36,527 nucleotides of DNA from an uncultured Coriobacteriaceae bacterium (GTDB lineage: Bacteria; Actinomycetota; Coriobacteriia; Coriobacteriales; UMGS124). The stretch covers positions 1 to 36,527 of the forward strand of contig CACZRK010000170.1 in NCBI GenBank assembly GCA_902783515.1, given 5' to 3'. The notes beneath the pieces are model-generated. The model was given only the letters and a program-made list of their open reading frames with translations, was not told where the DNA came from and ran no database searches. A program made the translations under genes and the position numbers. Shown here one piece after another: positions 15,425 to 24,676 of this stretch. Numbering within the stretch: position 1 is the stretch's first letter; every line of letters starts with the position of its first letter.

Positions 15425-17092
15425 ATGGGGTCAGCGAATACGTCGCGTAGGAGCTTTATCGCACTCGGTGCCGCTGTCGGCGCGATGGCGGTGGGGTCAG
15501 GGAGCCTTTCTGCGCTTGCCAAGGATGGCGAGAAGGTGGACTCTTCGCGGAAGGGCGACGTTGCAAGCGCTGGGGTCGACGCCAAGACTGATGCGCAGGC
15601 GCCGCTGCTTATGCCGAATCCTACGGGCATTGAGTTTCATCCGCCCGTGGAAGGTGAGAGCGCGTTCATTGCCGCACCTGTCAAGGAAAACGAGATCACC
15701 GAGACGGTCACGACCGACGTTGTCGTGTGCGGTGCCGGTATGAGTGGGGTCACGTGCGCCCTTTCCGCCGCGCAGAACGGTCTGAACGTCGTTCTACTTG
15801 AGAAGGGACAGGTATTTGCGGCACGTGGCACCGAGGTTGGCGCTATCGGCGATCGCGTGCACGCTGAGGCCGGTGTTGAGCTCGATCCTGACAAGTACCT
15901 TGCGGACGCGATGGCGACGGCTCACTTCCGCTGCGACCGCAATGTATGGTTGCGGTGGATCCAGCGCTCGGGCGAAGCGCTCGACTGGGCAATGGACCAG
16001 TGCGGTGACGCTTGCGGGAAGTTCTTCTGTGTTGGCGGAAACGTTGAGTTCGCTGGTGTGACTACGTGGGGAACTGGCGTGCGCTGCGACAACGGCATCC
16101 ACTCGTTTGTCGAGGCGCTGCTGAACGCGGCTGTTGCCGCCGGTGTTGACCTGCGCTACGAGACGCCTGCCTGCCAGCTCGTCAAGGACGCGTCCGGCAG
16201 GGTCACCGGCGTCATCGCAAAGAGCACGGAGGGCGAATACGTTCGCTTTGAGGCGGCAAAGGGCGTCGTCCTGGCGACTGGCGGATATGAGCATAACTGG
16301 GAGATGATCTCCCAGCGCTGCCGTCCGCGTGACATGGCTGCCTACGCTTGGAACAACCCAACTGTCACAGACACGGGCGATGGCATTGCGATGGGCGTTG
16401 CTGCAGGCGCGTCCGAAGATGATTACCCGCATATCCTGATGAATGATCCCGCCGGTGCACTGACCGGCGACCGCGCCAATGGCATCATGCCGGCTTTTTT
16501 GCGCGTTAACGCGAACGGTGAGCGGTTCGTTAACGAGAGCCTGTCGTTTGAGTACATGACGAATGCGATCATGTACCAGCCGGGTGCGCGAGATTACGTG
16601 ATCATGAGCGGCGATCTCACCGCTGCGGTCGATGCGATCAAGGGCGGTGCGCCGTGGTCGACCGAGGACATGATCGCAACGATCGAACCTGTCCTCATCA
16701 AGGCTGACACGCTCGAAGAGCTCGCAAAGACATGTGGCATCGACGTCGATGGTCTTGCGAAGACGGTTGAGCGCTATAACGAGCTGTGCGACGCGGGCGA
16801 GGATGCCGACTTCGGAAAGAACCCGAAGGCCCTGCTGCCGTTGCGTGAGGGTCCGTACTATGCCGTTGAGGAAAGCGGTACGTGCCTTGTGACCGTGAAC
16901 GGCCTGCGCACTAACGCGCGCTCCGAGGTGCTCGACCTGAAGGAGAGGCCGATCCCCGGGCTGTATGCGCTGGGCAACTCCTCCGGTAGCATGTTCTTCG
17001 GAACCTACCCGCACCATCTGAGCGCTATCAGCCACGGTCGCTGCGTGACGTTCGGGTATCTGCTCGGCAGGGAGCTTGCCGGAATTGAGTAG
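15425..17092 (+). CDS. FP5: Tat-exported FAD-dependent reductase
   Basis: A 555-residue protein from the ATG at 15425, with GGGGG five bases upstream; an ATG at 15413 has no clear site. The Tat motif is TSRRSFIALG (R8-R9). A long Ala/Asp/Pro linker of about 70 residues precedes the FAD fingerprint GAGMSG (103-108). The body has ATGGYEHN and TGDGIAMG, and the C-terminus ends right after the FAD block (CVTFGYLLGRELAG), so there is no FMN_bind domain. It groups with FP4 and FP9 (shared I-T-E-T-V-T/I-T before the fold). Around the classical catalytic arginine the sequence reads PAFLRVNANGERFVNE, and the H-x-T-x-GG motif is replaced by CLVTVNGLRTN. It is paired with the divergent LuxR3. The substrate is unknown. 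Confidence 0.9.
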   Translation: MGSANTSRRSFIALGAAVGAMAVGSGSLSALAKDGEKVDSSRKGDVASAGVDAKTDAQAPLLMPNPTGIEFHPPVEGESAFIAAPVKENEITETVTTDVVVCGAGMSGVTCALSAAQNGLNVVLLEKGQVFAARGTEVGAIGDRVHAEAGVELDPDKYLADAMATAHFRCDRNVWLRWIQRSGEALDWAMDQCGDACGKFFCVGGNVEFAGVTTWGTGVRCDNGIHSFVEALLNAAVAAGVDLRYETPACQLVKDASGRVTGVIAKSTEGEYVRFEAAKGVVLATGGYEHNWEMISQRCRPRDMAAYAWNNPTVTDTGDGIAMGVAAGASEDDYPHILMNDPAGALTGDRANGIMPAFLRVNANGERFVNESLSFEYMTNAIMYQPGARDYVIMSGDLTAAVDAIKGGAPWSTEDMIATIEPVLIKADTLEELAKTCGIDVDGLAKTVERYNELCDAGEDADFGKNPKALLPLREGPYYAVEESGTCLVTVNGLRTNARSEVLDLKERPIPGLYALGNSSGSMFFGTYPHHLSAISHGRCVTFGYLLGRELAGIE

Positions 17093-17215
17093 CGCGTGAT
17101 TATCTGTCCGTACGGCTTGAGCGATCGTGCTCGAGCGACCGTCCAATCGCGGATGGGAGCATTGGTAGCACACGGTAGCGCGTGATCACAACTACCGGCG
17201 AGGCTGCTGGTACGA

Positions 17216-17261
17216 GGGAGGGCTCCCTCGCCCTGTCATCACGGGGCAAGGGAGTCCTTCC
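17216..17261. terminator. Long hairpin between convergent FP5 and FP6
   Basis: About 21 base pairs with one mismatch and some G-T pairs: 17216-17236 (centre GGCTCCCTCGCCC) folds onto 17241-17261 around a CATC loop. There is no T-run on either side. The position between convergent genes suggests a bidirectional barrier. Confidence 0.55.
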
Positions 17262-17290
17262 CTACATCGCGAGGGTCTTGCGAGAGGGGC

Positions 17291-19021
17291 CTATCCCCTC
17301 GGCTTCTCCGCCGCGACGTTCTGCCCGGCAACGCGACCGCACACGATGCACTCGGTGAGGTTGCCGCCCGCCTGATAGGTGAACTTGAAGACGCTCGAGA
17401 TCTCGCCGGCGGTGTAGAGGCGCGGGATGGGGTTGCCGGCCCAGTCGAGCACCTGACGCTTTGCGTTCGCCTCGATGCCGCCTTTGGTGTTGGGACCGCC
17501 GGGGTAGAGCTTCATGGCGTAGAAGGGCGCGGTCTGCACGGGCGCCATCGTGTCTACGACGCGACCGAACTCCTCGTCCTGTCCCTTGTCGCAGTACTCG
17601 TTGAACTTCTTGACGCTCTCGACGAGCTGGTCGGCGGTCATGAGGTTGCGATTCTCGGGGTCGGCGAGGATCTTCTCCGCAAGTTCCTCGATCGTGTCAG
17701 CCTTGAGGATCCATCCGTTCTCGACGGCCTTCTGGTTGTCCTTGCCCCACGGAAGGATGCCGAAGCCGGAGTTCGAGTAGCTTGTGGACACGGCGCACTT
17801 GGAGGAGCAGAGCGTGTCGTCGAAGATGATCCAGCTCGGGATGCGAGGATAGCTCATCGTGAGCAGCTCGTACTGCACGGCGTCCTTGTAGAACTGATAG
17901 CGATAAGGTCGCGTGGAGTCCGTGATGATGGACTCGTCGTCATAGCGCTTGCCGTAGTTGTCGACGATCATCGAGTTCTGCGCGCTCGTGATTGCGCATG
18001 CGGCGCCCAGCTTGAGCCCGTCCTTCTCATAGCACTCGCCGTACGGGACGCCCACTTCGATGCGAGAGGCTGCCTTGCCGACCTTGGCCAGCGCTGCTCC
18101 CACGCGCTGGGCCATCTCAATGCCGTCGCCCGTGTTTGACGTCGAGCCGTAGAACGTCCAGCCCTTGACGCCCGGTCCCTCAAGGAACGCGCGACGCATG
18201 GCCGCGTTGTACTCGAATCCGCCGCAGGCGAGCACGACGCCGCGCTTGGCACCGATGCGGAGCTCCTTCCCACCCTGCGTAGCAACGACACCCGTTATCT
18301 CGCCGTCCTCCATGACGAGGTCGGTTGCCGGCGTGTCAAAGAGGATGTCGACGTCGGGTCGCTTAGTCCGCAGTCCGTCCTCGACGAGCACGTTGTAGAA
18401 CGCCTCGCCTGAGCTCTTGGTGTCGCGCGGCCGGTCCTGCGGAAGCAGGCTGTCGTCGGCATTCTGCCAGTTGGCGTAGCAGCAGCGCTTGCTCGACCCG
18501 TACTTCGCTTGTTCGAACCCGGGGAACATGGGGAATGAGGCGTCGCCGCCCACCTCCATGAGTGAGGTGTCGAGGTCCGAGGCCTGGGCGAGGAGGAAGT
18601 CCGCGGTCTCTAGCGCGCCGTCGGCATACATCTTGGCCATCTCGTCCGAGACCTCAGGCGCCTCGCCCTCAAGCTTCCAGGGGCAGTTCTCACCGCTCAT
18701 CATGGCCTTGCAGTACTCGACGAGCGCGTCATGGTCGCCATTCGGGTCGGGGCGATGGAAGAAGCCGCCGGACATGCGCGTGTTGGGGAAGTGGGCATCC
18801 TCCGGGTCCTTCTCGATGATAACGACGCTCGCGCCGGCGTCATGAGCCTCGATTGCCGCGCAGGCGCCAGCTCCGCCAAGGCCGATGATGACGACGTCGT
18901 ACTCCTTATCAAAGCCCTGCGTGTTCGCCTCTGCAGCTTTGGCGATTGAGGATGCCGTGCCAATGGCCGTGGCGCCCACCGCGCCGATCTTCATGAAGTC
19001 CCTTCTGGAAACGCTTGCCAT
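17291..19021 (-). CDS. FP6: Tat-exported FAD-dependent reductase
   Basis: A 576-residue protein with a textbook Tat motif SRRDFMK (R6-R7) and the FAD fingerprint GLGGAG (47-52). The start at 19021 follows AGGGG by about six bases. The body has LACGGFEYN and NTGDGIEMA, and the C-terminus has the AGGNLTECIVCGRVAGQN block. There is no FMN_bind domain. It is most like FP2 and belongs to a subgroup that also resembles 3-oxosteroid-dehydrogenase-like flavoproteins; fumarate-reductase catalytic motifs are not seen (SMIVDNYGKRYDDES at the arginine position, GGPNTKGG at the histidine position). Cysteines are frequent (a CC pair near residue 186, C-S-S-K-C near 405), which is uncommon for exported proteins. 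It is divergent from LuxR4. Confidence 0.9.
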   Translation of the reverse strand: MASVSRRDFMKIGAVGATAIGTASSIAKAAEANTQGFDKEYDVVIIGLGGAGACAAIEAHDAGASVVIIEKDPEDAHFPNTRMSGGFFHRPDPNGDHDALVEYCKAMMSGENCPWKLEGEAPEVSDEMAKMYADGALETADFLLAQASDLDTSLMEVGGDASFPMFPGFEQAKYGSSKRCCYANWQNADDSLLPQDRPRDTKSSGEAFYNVLVEDGLRTKRPDVDILFDTPATDLVMEDGEITGVVATQGGKELRIGAKRGVVLACGGFEYNAAMRRAFLEGPGVKGWTFYGSTSNTGDGIEMAQRVGAALAKVGKAASRIEVGVPYGECYEKDGLKLGAACAITSAQNSMIVDNYGKRYDDESIITDSTRPYRYQFYKDAVQYELLTMSYPRIPSWIIFDDTLCSSKCAVSTSYSNSGFGILPWGKDNQKAVENGWILKADTIEELAEKILADPENRNLMTADQLVESVKKFNEYCDKGQDEEFGRVVDTMAPVQTAPFYAMKLYPGGPNTKGGIEANAKRQVLDWAGNPIPRLYTAGEISSVFKFTYQAGGNLTECIVCGRVAGQNVAAEKPRG

Positions 19022-19073
19022 GACCTGCCCCTTTCTACTCGTGGGTGCGCGGGGTACCTATGTGACACCTTGT

Positions 19074-19117
19074 CGCGGGTGCCGATACGCACTCCAGGCG
19101 TTCTTTGGACACCCGCG
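19074..19117. promoter_or_regulatory. Dyad between FP6 and LuxR4
   Basis: CGCGGGTG (19074-19081) and CACCCGCG (19110-19117) form a perfect 8-bp inverted repeat with a 28-bp spacer in the divergent gap. It is a candidate LuxR4 operator; GC-rich chance matches are possible. Confidence 0.25.
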
Positions 19118-19304
19118 CGCGTCTGCCGTCCCCGCCGCACGCCCCGTGCGCGTTGGCCCCATGGTGGCCGCTCGGTTGCCTTCGTCCATCGTGCGCGGCG
19201 GCTATGTATATGCGATTTTGGCGTATCATCCGTGACGGCCGATGCGCGCTTCGCGAGCCCGGCATCGTCGGACGTCTTGAATGGTGGGACGGGAGGTCGC
19301 GCTG

Positions 19305-20855
19305 ATGACGTTGCTGCGGGCGAGGAGAGACGTCAAGATCGCGCGCCTCCCCCTGGCCTGCGCGGTCATGTCGCTCATGTGGGTGTGGCTGAACGTGTCG
19401 AGCCGCGGCGGCTTCTTTGGCGAGAGCTACGCGGAACAGGGGCAGGTGGCGCTCTATGCGTGTCGCCTCCTCTCGCTCGTGCTCGTCGCGGCCCTTTCCC
19501 GCTTCCTCTGGTCACGCCCGCGCACGCTGCTCGCCGTCAGTGGATCGCTGGTATGCGTGGGCGCGCTCGTGCACGCGGTTGCTCTGGCGACGCAGTCAAT
19601 GGCGGGAGACTCGCTCGCCTGGGGGATGGACGTCATCGGCGAGGCGCTCTGCGGTCTCGGCTACCTGCCATGTCTCTTCGCGGTCCTGCTCGGACTTGCA
19701 CGGACATCATGCCGCATGCGGGACGTTTCTGTCGCGGTACTGATCGCGATGGCGTGCAAGGAGCAGGTGCCGCCCCTGCTCTCTCTCCTGCCGGTCGCAA
19801 CGCATGTCTGGGTGCTCCTGTTCCTTCTGGTTGCACTTGTGGCCACCTTGGCGTGCTATGGGCGCGTCATGGGCGCGGGAAGGCAGGCGGCGTCTGCCGA
19901 CGTCCCGGGCGACGGGTGCGCCACGAGGCGCGCCACGCGACAGGTGCTGCTGCTTGGCTGCGTCGCATACCTCACGACCTACGTGTTCGGCATGGCGAGC
20001 GGCATCGGGCTGGCGGGATCGCCGATGTCCACGGCAACCCATGGCGTGATCCTCGTCCCGGCAGGTAAGATCATTGCCCTCGCGGTCCTCGTCTTGCTGT
20101 CCTGCGGCGCGATCGTGCACACGGCTGACATGCCCCGTGTCTGGCGCTTCGTTCCCGCATTCGTTATCCTTGCGCTCTCCACGACGCTCTCACCGCTCAT
20201 CCTCGCCGTCGGCGCGAACCCGATTGCCGCCGACGCCGTCGCTGCCTGCCTCCAGGGTGTGTACGACTTCAGCCAAGTGCTCGTATGGGTGATCGTGGCG
20301 TCAGCCCTCAGGCTCGGTAACCCGATCGAGCTGGCGGTCGTTGCCGGCATGAACGCCTTCTACCATGTGCCCGCCGTGCTTGTTGGTTCACGACTGCCGA
20401 ACCTTTCCGAGGGGCTTGCCTCGAGTCTGATCGTCAGCTACGGTCTGCTCGTGATCATCATTGCCGTGCTGCTGCCGGCGATGGAAGCCCTACGCGCGGG
20501 GAGGGGTCACGGCGAGTGCGGGTCGTCGGGGGGTGACCAGGGCGAGACATCCGGCTCGGATCTGCTCAGGCGAGCTCTTGCGTGCAGGTGCCGCGTGGTT
20601 GCCGATCGTTTCGGCCTCACGAAACGCGAGACTGAGGTCTTCACACTACTGTGTCAGGGACTTTCCCGGGAGGCCGTCTGCGAGGAGCTCGGCGTGTCCA
20701 TCGGCACGGTCAAGGCGCACATCGCCCACATCTACGAGAAGACGGGCATCAACACGAGGGAGGGGCTCAGCGCGCTTGTGTTTGAAGACGGACGCGACGA
20801 CGAGGTCGGAGCCGAGGGTGAAGATCGCCGCTCGCTGCCGCCCATTCGGATCTGA
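19305..20855 (+). CDS. LuxR4: membrane-embedded LuxR-type transcriptional regulator
   Basis: A 516-residue protein from the ATG at 19305, eight bases after GGGAGG; a start at 19281 is possible. It has about twelve hydrophobic segments (the first includes MSLMWVWLNVSSRGGFFG), a glycine-rich linker, and a LuxR HTH from about residue 438 (LTKRETEVFTLLCQGLSREA, then VSIGTVKAHIAHIYEKTGI). About 25 acidic residues follow the HTH. It is divergent from FP6, its presumed target, and convergent with FP7 across a perfect 36-bp palindrome. Confidence 0.88.
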   Translation: MTLLRARRDVKIARLPLACAVMSLMWVWLNVSSRGGFFGESYAEQGQVALYACRLLSLVLVAALSRFLWSRPRTLLAVSGSLVCVGALVHAVALATQSMAGDSLAWGMDVIGEALCGLGYLPCLFAVLLGLARTSCRMRDVSVAVLIAMACKEQVPPLLSLLPVATHVWVLLFLLVALVATLACYGRVMGAGRQAASADVPGDGCATRRATRQVLLLGCVAYLTTYVFGMASGIGLAGSPMSTATHGVILVPAGKIIALAVLVLLSCGAIVHTADMPRVWRFVPAFVILALSTTLSPLILAVGANPIAADAVAACLQGVYDFSQVLVWVIVASALRLGNPIELAVVAGMNAFYHVPAVLVGSRLPNLSEGLASSLIVSYGLLVIIIAVLLPAMEALRAGRGHGECGSSGGDQGETSGSDLLRRALACRCRVVADRFGLTKRETEVFTLLCQGLSREAVCEELGVSIGTVKAHIAHIYEKTGINTREGLSALVFEDGRDDEVGAEGEDRRSLPPIRI

Positions 20856-20995
20856 TGTGATCCTTGCCGACGCTCGTGGTCTGACGTCTCCGACTTCGGG
20901 AGGCGGTTGGCGTGTCATCTCGCGTGACCGTCGTGGTGCTGCCGCGAGGCCGGAATCATGACGCGGTCGGATACGGACGCGGCCATTGTCGCCAG

Positions 20996-21031
20996 GCGGC
21001 GGGGACAGGACCATGGTCCTGTCCCCGCCGC
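20996..21031. terminator. Perfect 36-bp palindrome between convergent LuxR4 and FP7
   Basis: Bases 20996-21013 (ending GGGGACAGGACCA) are exactly complementary to 21014-21031 with no loop. It lies 140 bases past the LuxR4 stop and 60 bases past the FP7 stop on the other strand. No T-run follows. A bidirectional terminator or mRNA-stabilising hairpin is likely; a protein-binding site is the alternative. Confidence 0.55.
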
Positions 21032-21090
21032 TGCCGTTCCTGACAGTTTGAGTGCCCGATAGAGGATGGCGCGGTCCCGTCGCCCGCGCG

Positions 21091-22719
21091 CTATCCGCGG
21101 GCGATGATGTCCTCGGCGCTCATGTAGCCGGAGGTGTATACGAGGCACACGCCGACGCCGACGCCGCAGTACGTGTCGTTGTACAGGTTGGAGCCTGCCT
21201 CGACGCCGATGGCGTATAGCCCCGGGATCCTCGCGCCGTTGGCGTTCAGCACGCCGTAGCCCAGGTCAACGCTTACGCCACCCCAGCTCGTGAGGTTGTT
21301 CTCGTAGGTGTACACGGCGTAGTAGGGGCCGGCGCCGTAGGGGACTAGATACGCGGGGTCCTTGCCGCACAGGGTGTCCTTGCCGGCGGCGCAGCAGGCG
21401 TCATAGTCGGCGAGGGTCTTGGCGAAGATCTCGGGATCCATGCCGGCGGCCTGTGCGAGCTCTTCGGGCGTCTCGCCCTTGAAGCCGGTGCCGTCCTGCG
21501 CCATCTGGTCGAACACGGCGGTCGCGTTCTCCCAAGGCGTCTCAAGGTCGTACTCGGGCGCGTACTTGGGCGGGATGGTCAGCTTGGCGGTGGCGCCGAG
21601 CGCCGCGATGCCGCCCTGTTCGAGCAGGGCGAGCTGGTCGGCCGAGACGATTGTCCAGTGGAAGTCGCCTTGGAACAGCGAGGAGTTCGCAGCCGCGTCC
21701 GCGCTGCCGAGGATGCCCTCGTTGCGGAAGCGACGGCCGTCCTTCGTCACGTTCATGAAGCCGGACATGTAGGTCGTGAGGAACGGGTACTTCGCGGGGA
21801 AGTCATCGAACGTCTCGGTGAGCTTGTCGGTGGCGGTGGTGAACGTCTGATGCGGCATCTGCATACCGTAGTTGAGCGGCTTGGCGCCGCCGGCCTCCCA
21901 GCACATCCTCAGCCCCTCGCCGACGTTCTGGGGCAGGCCCCCGCACACGGGCCTGCGGCCGAAGGCCTCAAAGACCATGTCCTCATTGGCGGCATAGCCT
22001 CCCGTCGCGATGACGACGGCCCTGGCCGCGTTGAACTGCCTTGCGGCGCCAGTCTCATCCAGCGCGATCACGCCCGTGACCCTGCCGTCGTCGTTCTGCA
22101 CGAGTGCCTTTGCGGTCATCGAGAGGCGCACGTCTATGCCTGAGCCGTCCACCATGGCCTGGTAGAGGGCCGGGCGGTCCTTGTAGGGGACGTCGATCTT
22201 CCAGTTCTTGACCCCCATGGAGTTGAAGTCCTTGACGAACGCCCAGCCCCACGACTGCTCGAGCCAGGTGAACGCCGTCGCGGAGTTGTTGAGCAGGCTG
22301 GAGATGGCCGTCGCGTCAACGCGCCAGTGGCAGTCGTTCACCCAGTCACTTACCTGTGCCGCGATGTCGTCGTCGGCCGTGCGGACCATCGCCGAGAAGA
22401 CCGAGTTGGAGCAGCCACCCAGCACCGTTGACTTCTCGAGCAGGGCGACCCGCAGACCGTTCTCCGCGCAGTGCGTCGCGCACGACATGCCGGCCGCGCC
22501 GGCGCCCACCACCACGACGTCAAAGGCCTCGGTCGACTCCGGCGCGTAGGAGCTCGGATCTGCCTCGTCGTTGGCTGCTGCCGCATTTGTGGGCGCGTCG
22601 GCCTTGGCAGACTCCATGGCCCCCGCCGCGGTGGCGCCCCCTGCCGCCGCCACGCTCACTGCGGCCGCGGTCGCCACGAAGTTCCTGCGCGTGACATTTC
22701 CCATCCCGTTGATTGCCAT
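21091..22719 (-). CDS. FP7: Tat-exported FAD-dependent reductase
   Basis: A 542-residue protein. The start at 22719 follows GGGAGG by six bases. The Tat motif is VTRRNFVATAA (R11-R12), with a linker rich in Ala/Asp, and the FAD fingerprint GAGAAG at residues 72-77. The body includes ATGGYAAN and VGEGLRM, and the C-terminal block ends with GVGVGVCLVYTSGYMSAEDI. There is no FMN_bind domain. The histidine and arginine motifs of classical fumarate reductases are not found (TSWGG, and NDTYCGVGVGV at the R-x-GGNA position). It lies 213 bases downstream of LuxR5 on the same strand and could be regulated by LuxR5 or by the convergent LuxR4; no other regulator adjoins it. The substrate is unknown. Confidence 0.9.
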   Translation of the reverse strand: MAINGMGNVTRRNFVATAAAVSVAAAGGATAAGAMESAKADAPTNAAAANDEADPSSYAPESTEAFDVVVVGAGAAGMSCATHCAENGLRVALLEKSTVLGGCSNSVFSAMVRTADDDIAAQVSDWVNDCHWRVDATAISSLLNNSATAFTWLEQSWGWAFVKDFNSMGVKNWKIDVPYKDRPALYQAMVDGSGIDVRLSMTAKALVQNDDGRVTGVIALDETGAARQFNAARAVVIATGGYAANEDMVFEAFGRRPVCGGLPQNVGEGLRMCWEAGGAKPLNYGMQMPHQTFTTATDKLTETFDDFPAKYPFLTTYMSGFMNVTKDGRRFRNEGILGSADAAANSSLFQGDFHWTIVSADQLALLEQGGIAALGATAKLTIPPKYAPEYDLETPWENATAVFDQMAQDGTGFKGETPEELAQAAGMDPEIFAKTLADYDACCAAGKDTLCGKDPAYLVPYGAGPYYAVYTYENNLTSWGGVSVDLGYGVLNANGARIPGLYAIGVEAGSNLYNDTYCGVGVGVCLVYTSGYMSAEDIIARG

Positions 22720-22932
22720 GCTGGTCCTCCCTGTGATTGTGACGCGGGTCGATCGTGCGGCGATCCCCCCATGTTCGCCACCCCTTGCCCAGCGCCGCCG
22801 ACGGACACCTCGACGCTAGCGCAGGGGTGACCGCTTGGCCATCGCATACCGTGGGTGAAGTGCTTGCGCACGGTCGCCGCGCCGCGATTTGCCCCGGCGT
22901 GCACGCTGCGATTCGGCCGCTGCGCCTCTCCC

Positions 22933-24483
22933 TCAGAGTCTCTCCAGGAGCTCGAGAAGCTCCTGGCGCGAGTGGACTTCGAGCTTGCGGTAGAGGTTGC
23001 GCAGGTGCGTGCGCACGGTGTTCTCAGTGACGCAGAGGCTCTCGGCGATGCCGCGCTGCGTGTACCCGCGTGCGAGCAGGCGCAGGACGTCGCCCTCGCG
23101 GTCCGTGAGCGCGAACCGAGCGATGGCGGCGTCGCAGCTTGCGCCGTACAGATCGTCGAGAAGCGCGGCGCCCGAAGCGGTGCGGCGACGGTCGGGTCCC
23201 CGCACAGCGTCGCAGTCGGCCCCCGCTCGCGCGTCGCGCGCGCGACGCTGCACGGCGACGTAAGCCATGGCCAGCACGTACACGATCGCAAGCGCGCAGA
23301 CGAGGACGTTCGCCTGGCTCGCCGCCCCGCCGCGATAGATGAGGTAGGCGATGAGCGTGGAGAGCGACACGGAGAGGAACGTCCCGGCGCCGAGGATCCC
23401 GAGGGCCACGCCCCGGCTGACGCCGTGGTCCTCGGCGCAGGTCGCACTGAGCACGATCAGCGTCGCGAGGATGACGAAGAACGCCGCGTGAAGCACTGCC
23501 GCGGCGATCACGATCAGCGAGGGACTGACTAGTGGCAGCAGCGCAGCGATGGTCACGATCACGGGGAAAGCCACGCGGTACATCCCGATCGCGTCAAGCC
23601 GACGCCCTGTCGTGCGCTGTCGACGTCCCGAGAGCCACCAGGCAAGTGCGACCATCGCGAACGCCACGCCGAGCACGGCGCCGAGCCGATTGATGAAGTC
23701 GGTGTCGCGAATGCTCGCGAGTGCCGTGGTCCGCACGAAGGAGAAGGCAAACACCGAGGCCATGACGCAGATGAGCTCGGTGGACAGGCGCGACAGGGCA
23801 TCGCCGAGCGTCGCGGGTTGGTCGCCGTCGCCATGCGCGCCAGGACCGTCGCCCACGCTCGCCTCGCCACCGGTGCCGTCGGCCGTCGCGCGGGTGCCCG
23901 CCACAGCCCCGTCGACCCGCATGCCATGGGTCATGGAGGCGTACAGGCATCCCGAGACCGCGACGCACGCGGCGAGGAACAGGATGCGGCCGTCGATGGC
24001 AAGTGCGTAGGCGATGGCGTACAGCAGGGCGTACGCGACCAGCGTACCCACGACGAGCCGTGTCGCGCCTGCCTGGTCCTGGCCGGCCTCGAGCAGGGCG
24101 AGGCCCCAGAGCCAGAGCGCGACGCCGCACGCCGCGCCGAGCGCGAGGAGGACGGCCGTGGCGATCGCCGCGCCCAAGCTGGTGGCGTACGCGTCGCTGC
24201 CAGGCAGACGGCTCAGCGCGAGCGTCGTCACGACGATGACGAGCGAGCCCATTGCCTGCGCGCCGACGCGGGCCCGCGTGCTCGCGCCGTGCCGTCCCTC
24301 GGCCCACGCGCACAGCAGCAGAGCGGCTCCGGACGACAGGGCCTGGGGGGCCGTCTTCACGAGAAGCAGGCCGGGCAGCCGTAGGCCCAGTAGCGCCCCC
24401 CAGGGAAGGCCGCCCCAGTTGGTCAGGCTGATGGCGAGCAGGGAGACGGCCGTGCCGAACGCGATGCACATGCGATTGCGCAC
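22933..24483 (-). CDS. LuxR5: membrane-embedded LuxR-type transcriptional regulator
   Basis: A 516-residue protein if started at the GTG at 24483, with GGAGG four bases upstream; an ATG at 24471 is too far from that site, and a longer GTG form (535 residues) is possible. It has about twelve hydrophobic segments (the first holds SLLAISLTNWGGLPWGALL) and a C-terminal LuxR HTH from about residue 459 (LTDREGDVLRLLARGYTQRG, then VTENTVRTHLRNLYRKLEVH) that ends the protein. It is divergent from FP8 and upstream of FP7 on its own strand, so one regulator may serve two reductases. Confidence 0.87.
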   Translation of the reverse strand: MRNRMCIAFGTAVSLLAISLTNWGGLPWGALLGLRLPGLLLVKTAPQALSSGAALLLCAWAEGRHGASTRARVGAQAMGSLVIVVTTLALSRLPGSDAYATSLGAAIATAVLLALGAACGVALWLWGLALLEAGQDQAGATRLVVGTLVAYALLYAIAYALAIDGRILFLAACVAVSGCLYASMTHGMRVDGAVAGTRATADGTGGEASVGDGPGAHGDGDQPATLGDALSRLSTELICVMASVFAFSFVRTTALASIRDTDFINRLGAVLGVAFAMVALAWWLSGRRQRTTGRRLDAIGMYRVAFPVIVTIAALLPLVSPSLIVIAAAVLHAAFFVILATLIVLSATCAEDHGVSRGVALGILGAGTFLSVSLSTLIAYLIYRGGAASQANVLVCALAIVYVLAMAYVAVQRRARDARAGADCDAVRGPDRRRTASGAALLDDLYGASCDAAIARFALTDREGDVLRLLARGYTQRGIAESLCVTENTVRTHLRNLYRKLEVHSRQELLELLERL

Positions 24484-24676
24484 AAGACCTCCGCCCCCCG
24501 TCGCCGCGTGCGCTTCCAGGCGCTTACCGCACGGTACCACATTCCTTCACGTCGGCATTTCGCATTGATTGTGCGAGTGCGCGGCGTCGGCCTCCGGCGT
24601 ATGGTCAGGGCGATGCGCCTCGCAGGACAGGGGGTCTGCGACGGGGCGTGTGGCCACGATGACAAGGGGGATACGC

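Noticed and set aside
20996..21031. Insertion sequence end or attachment site
   Set aside because: No transposase, integrase or flanking duplication; the position between convergent genes fits a terminator better.
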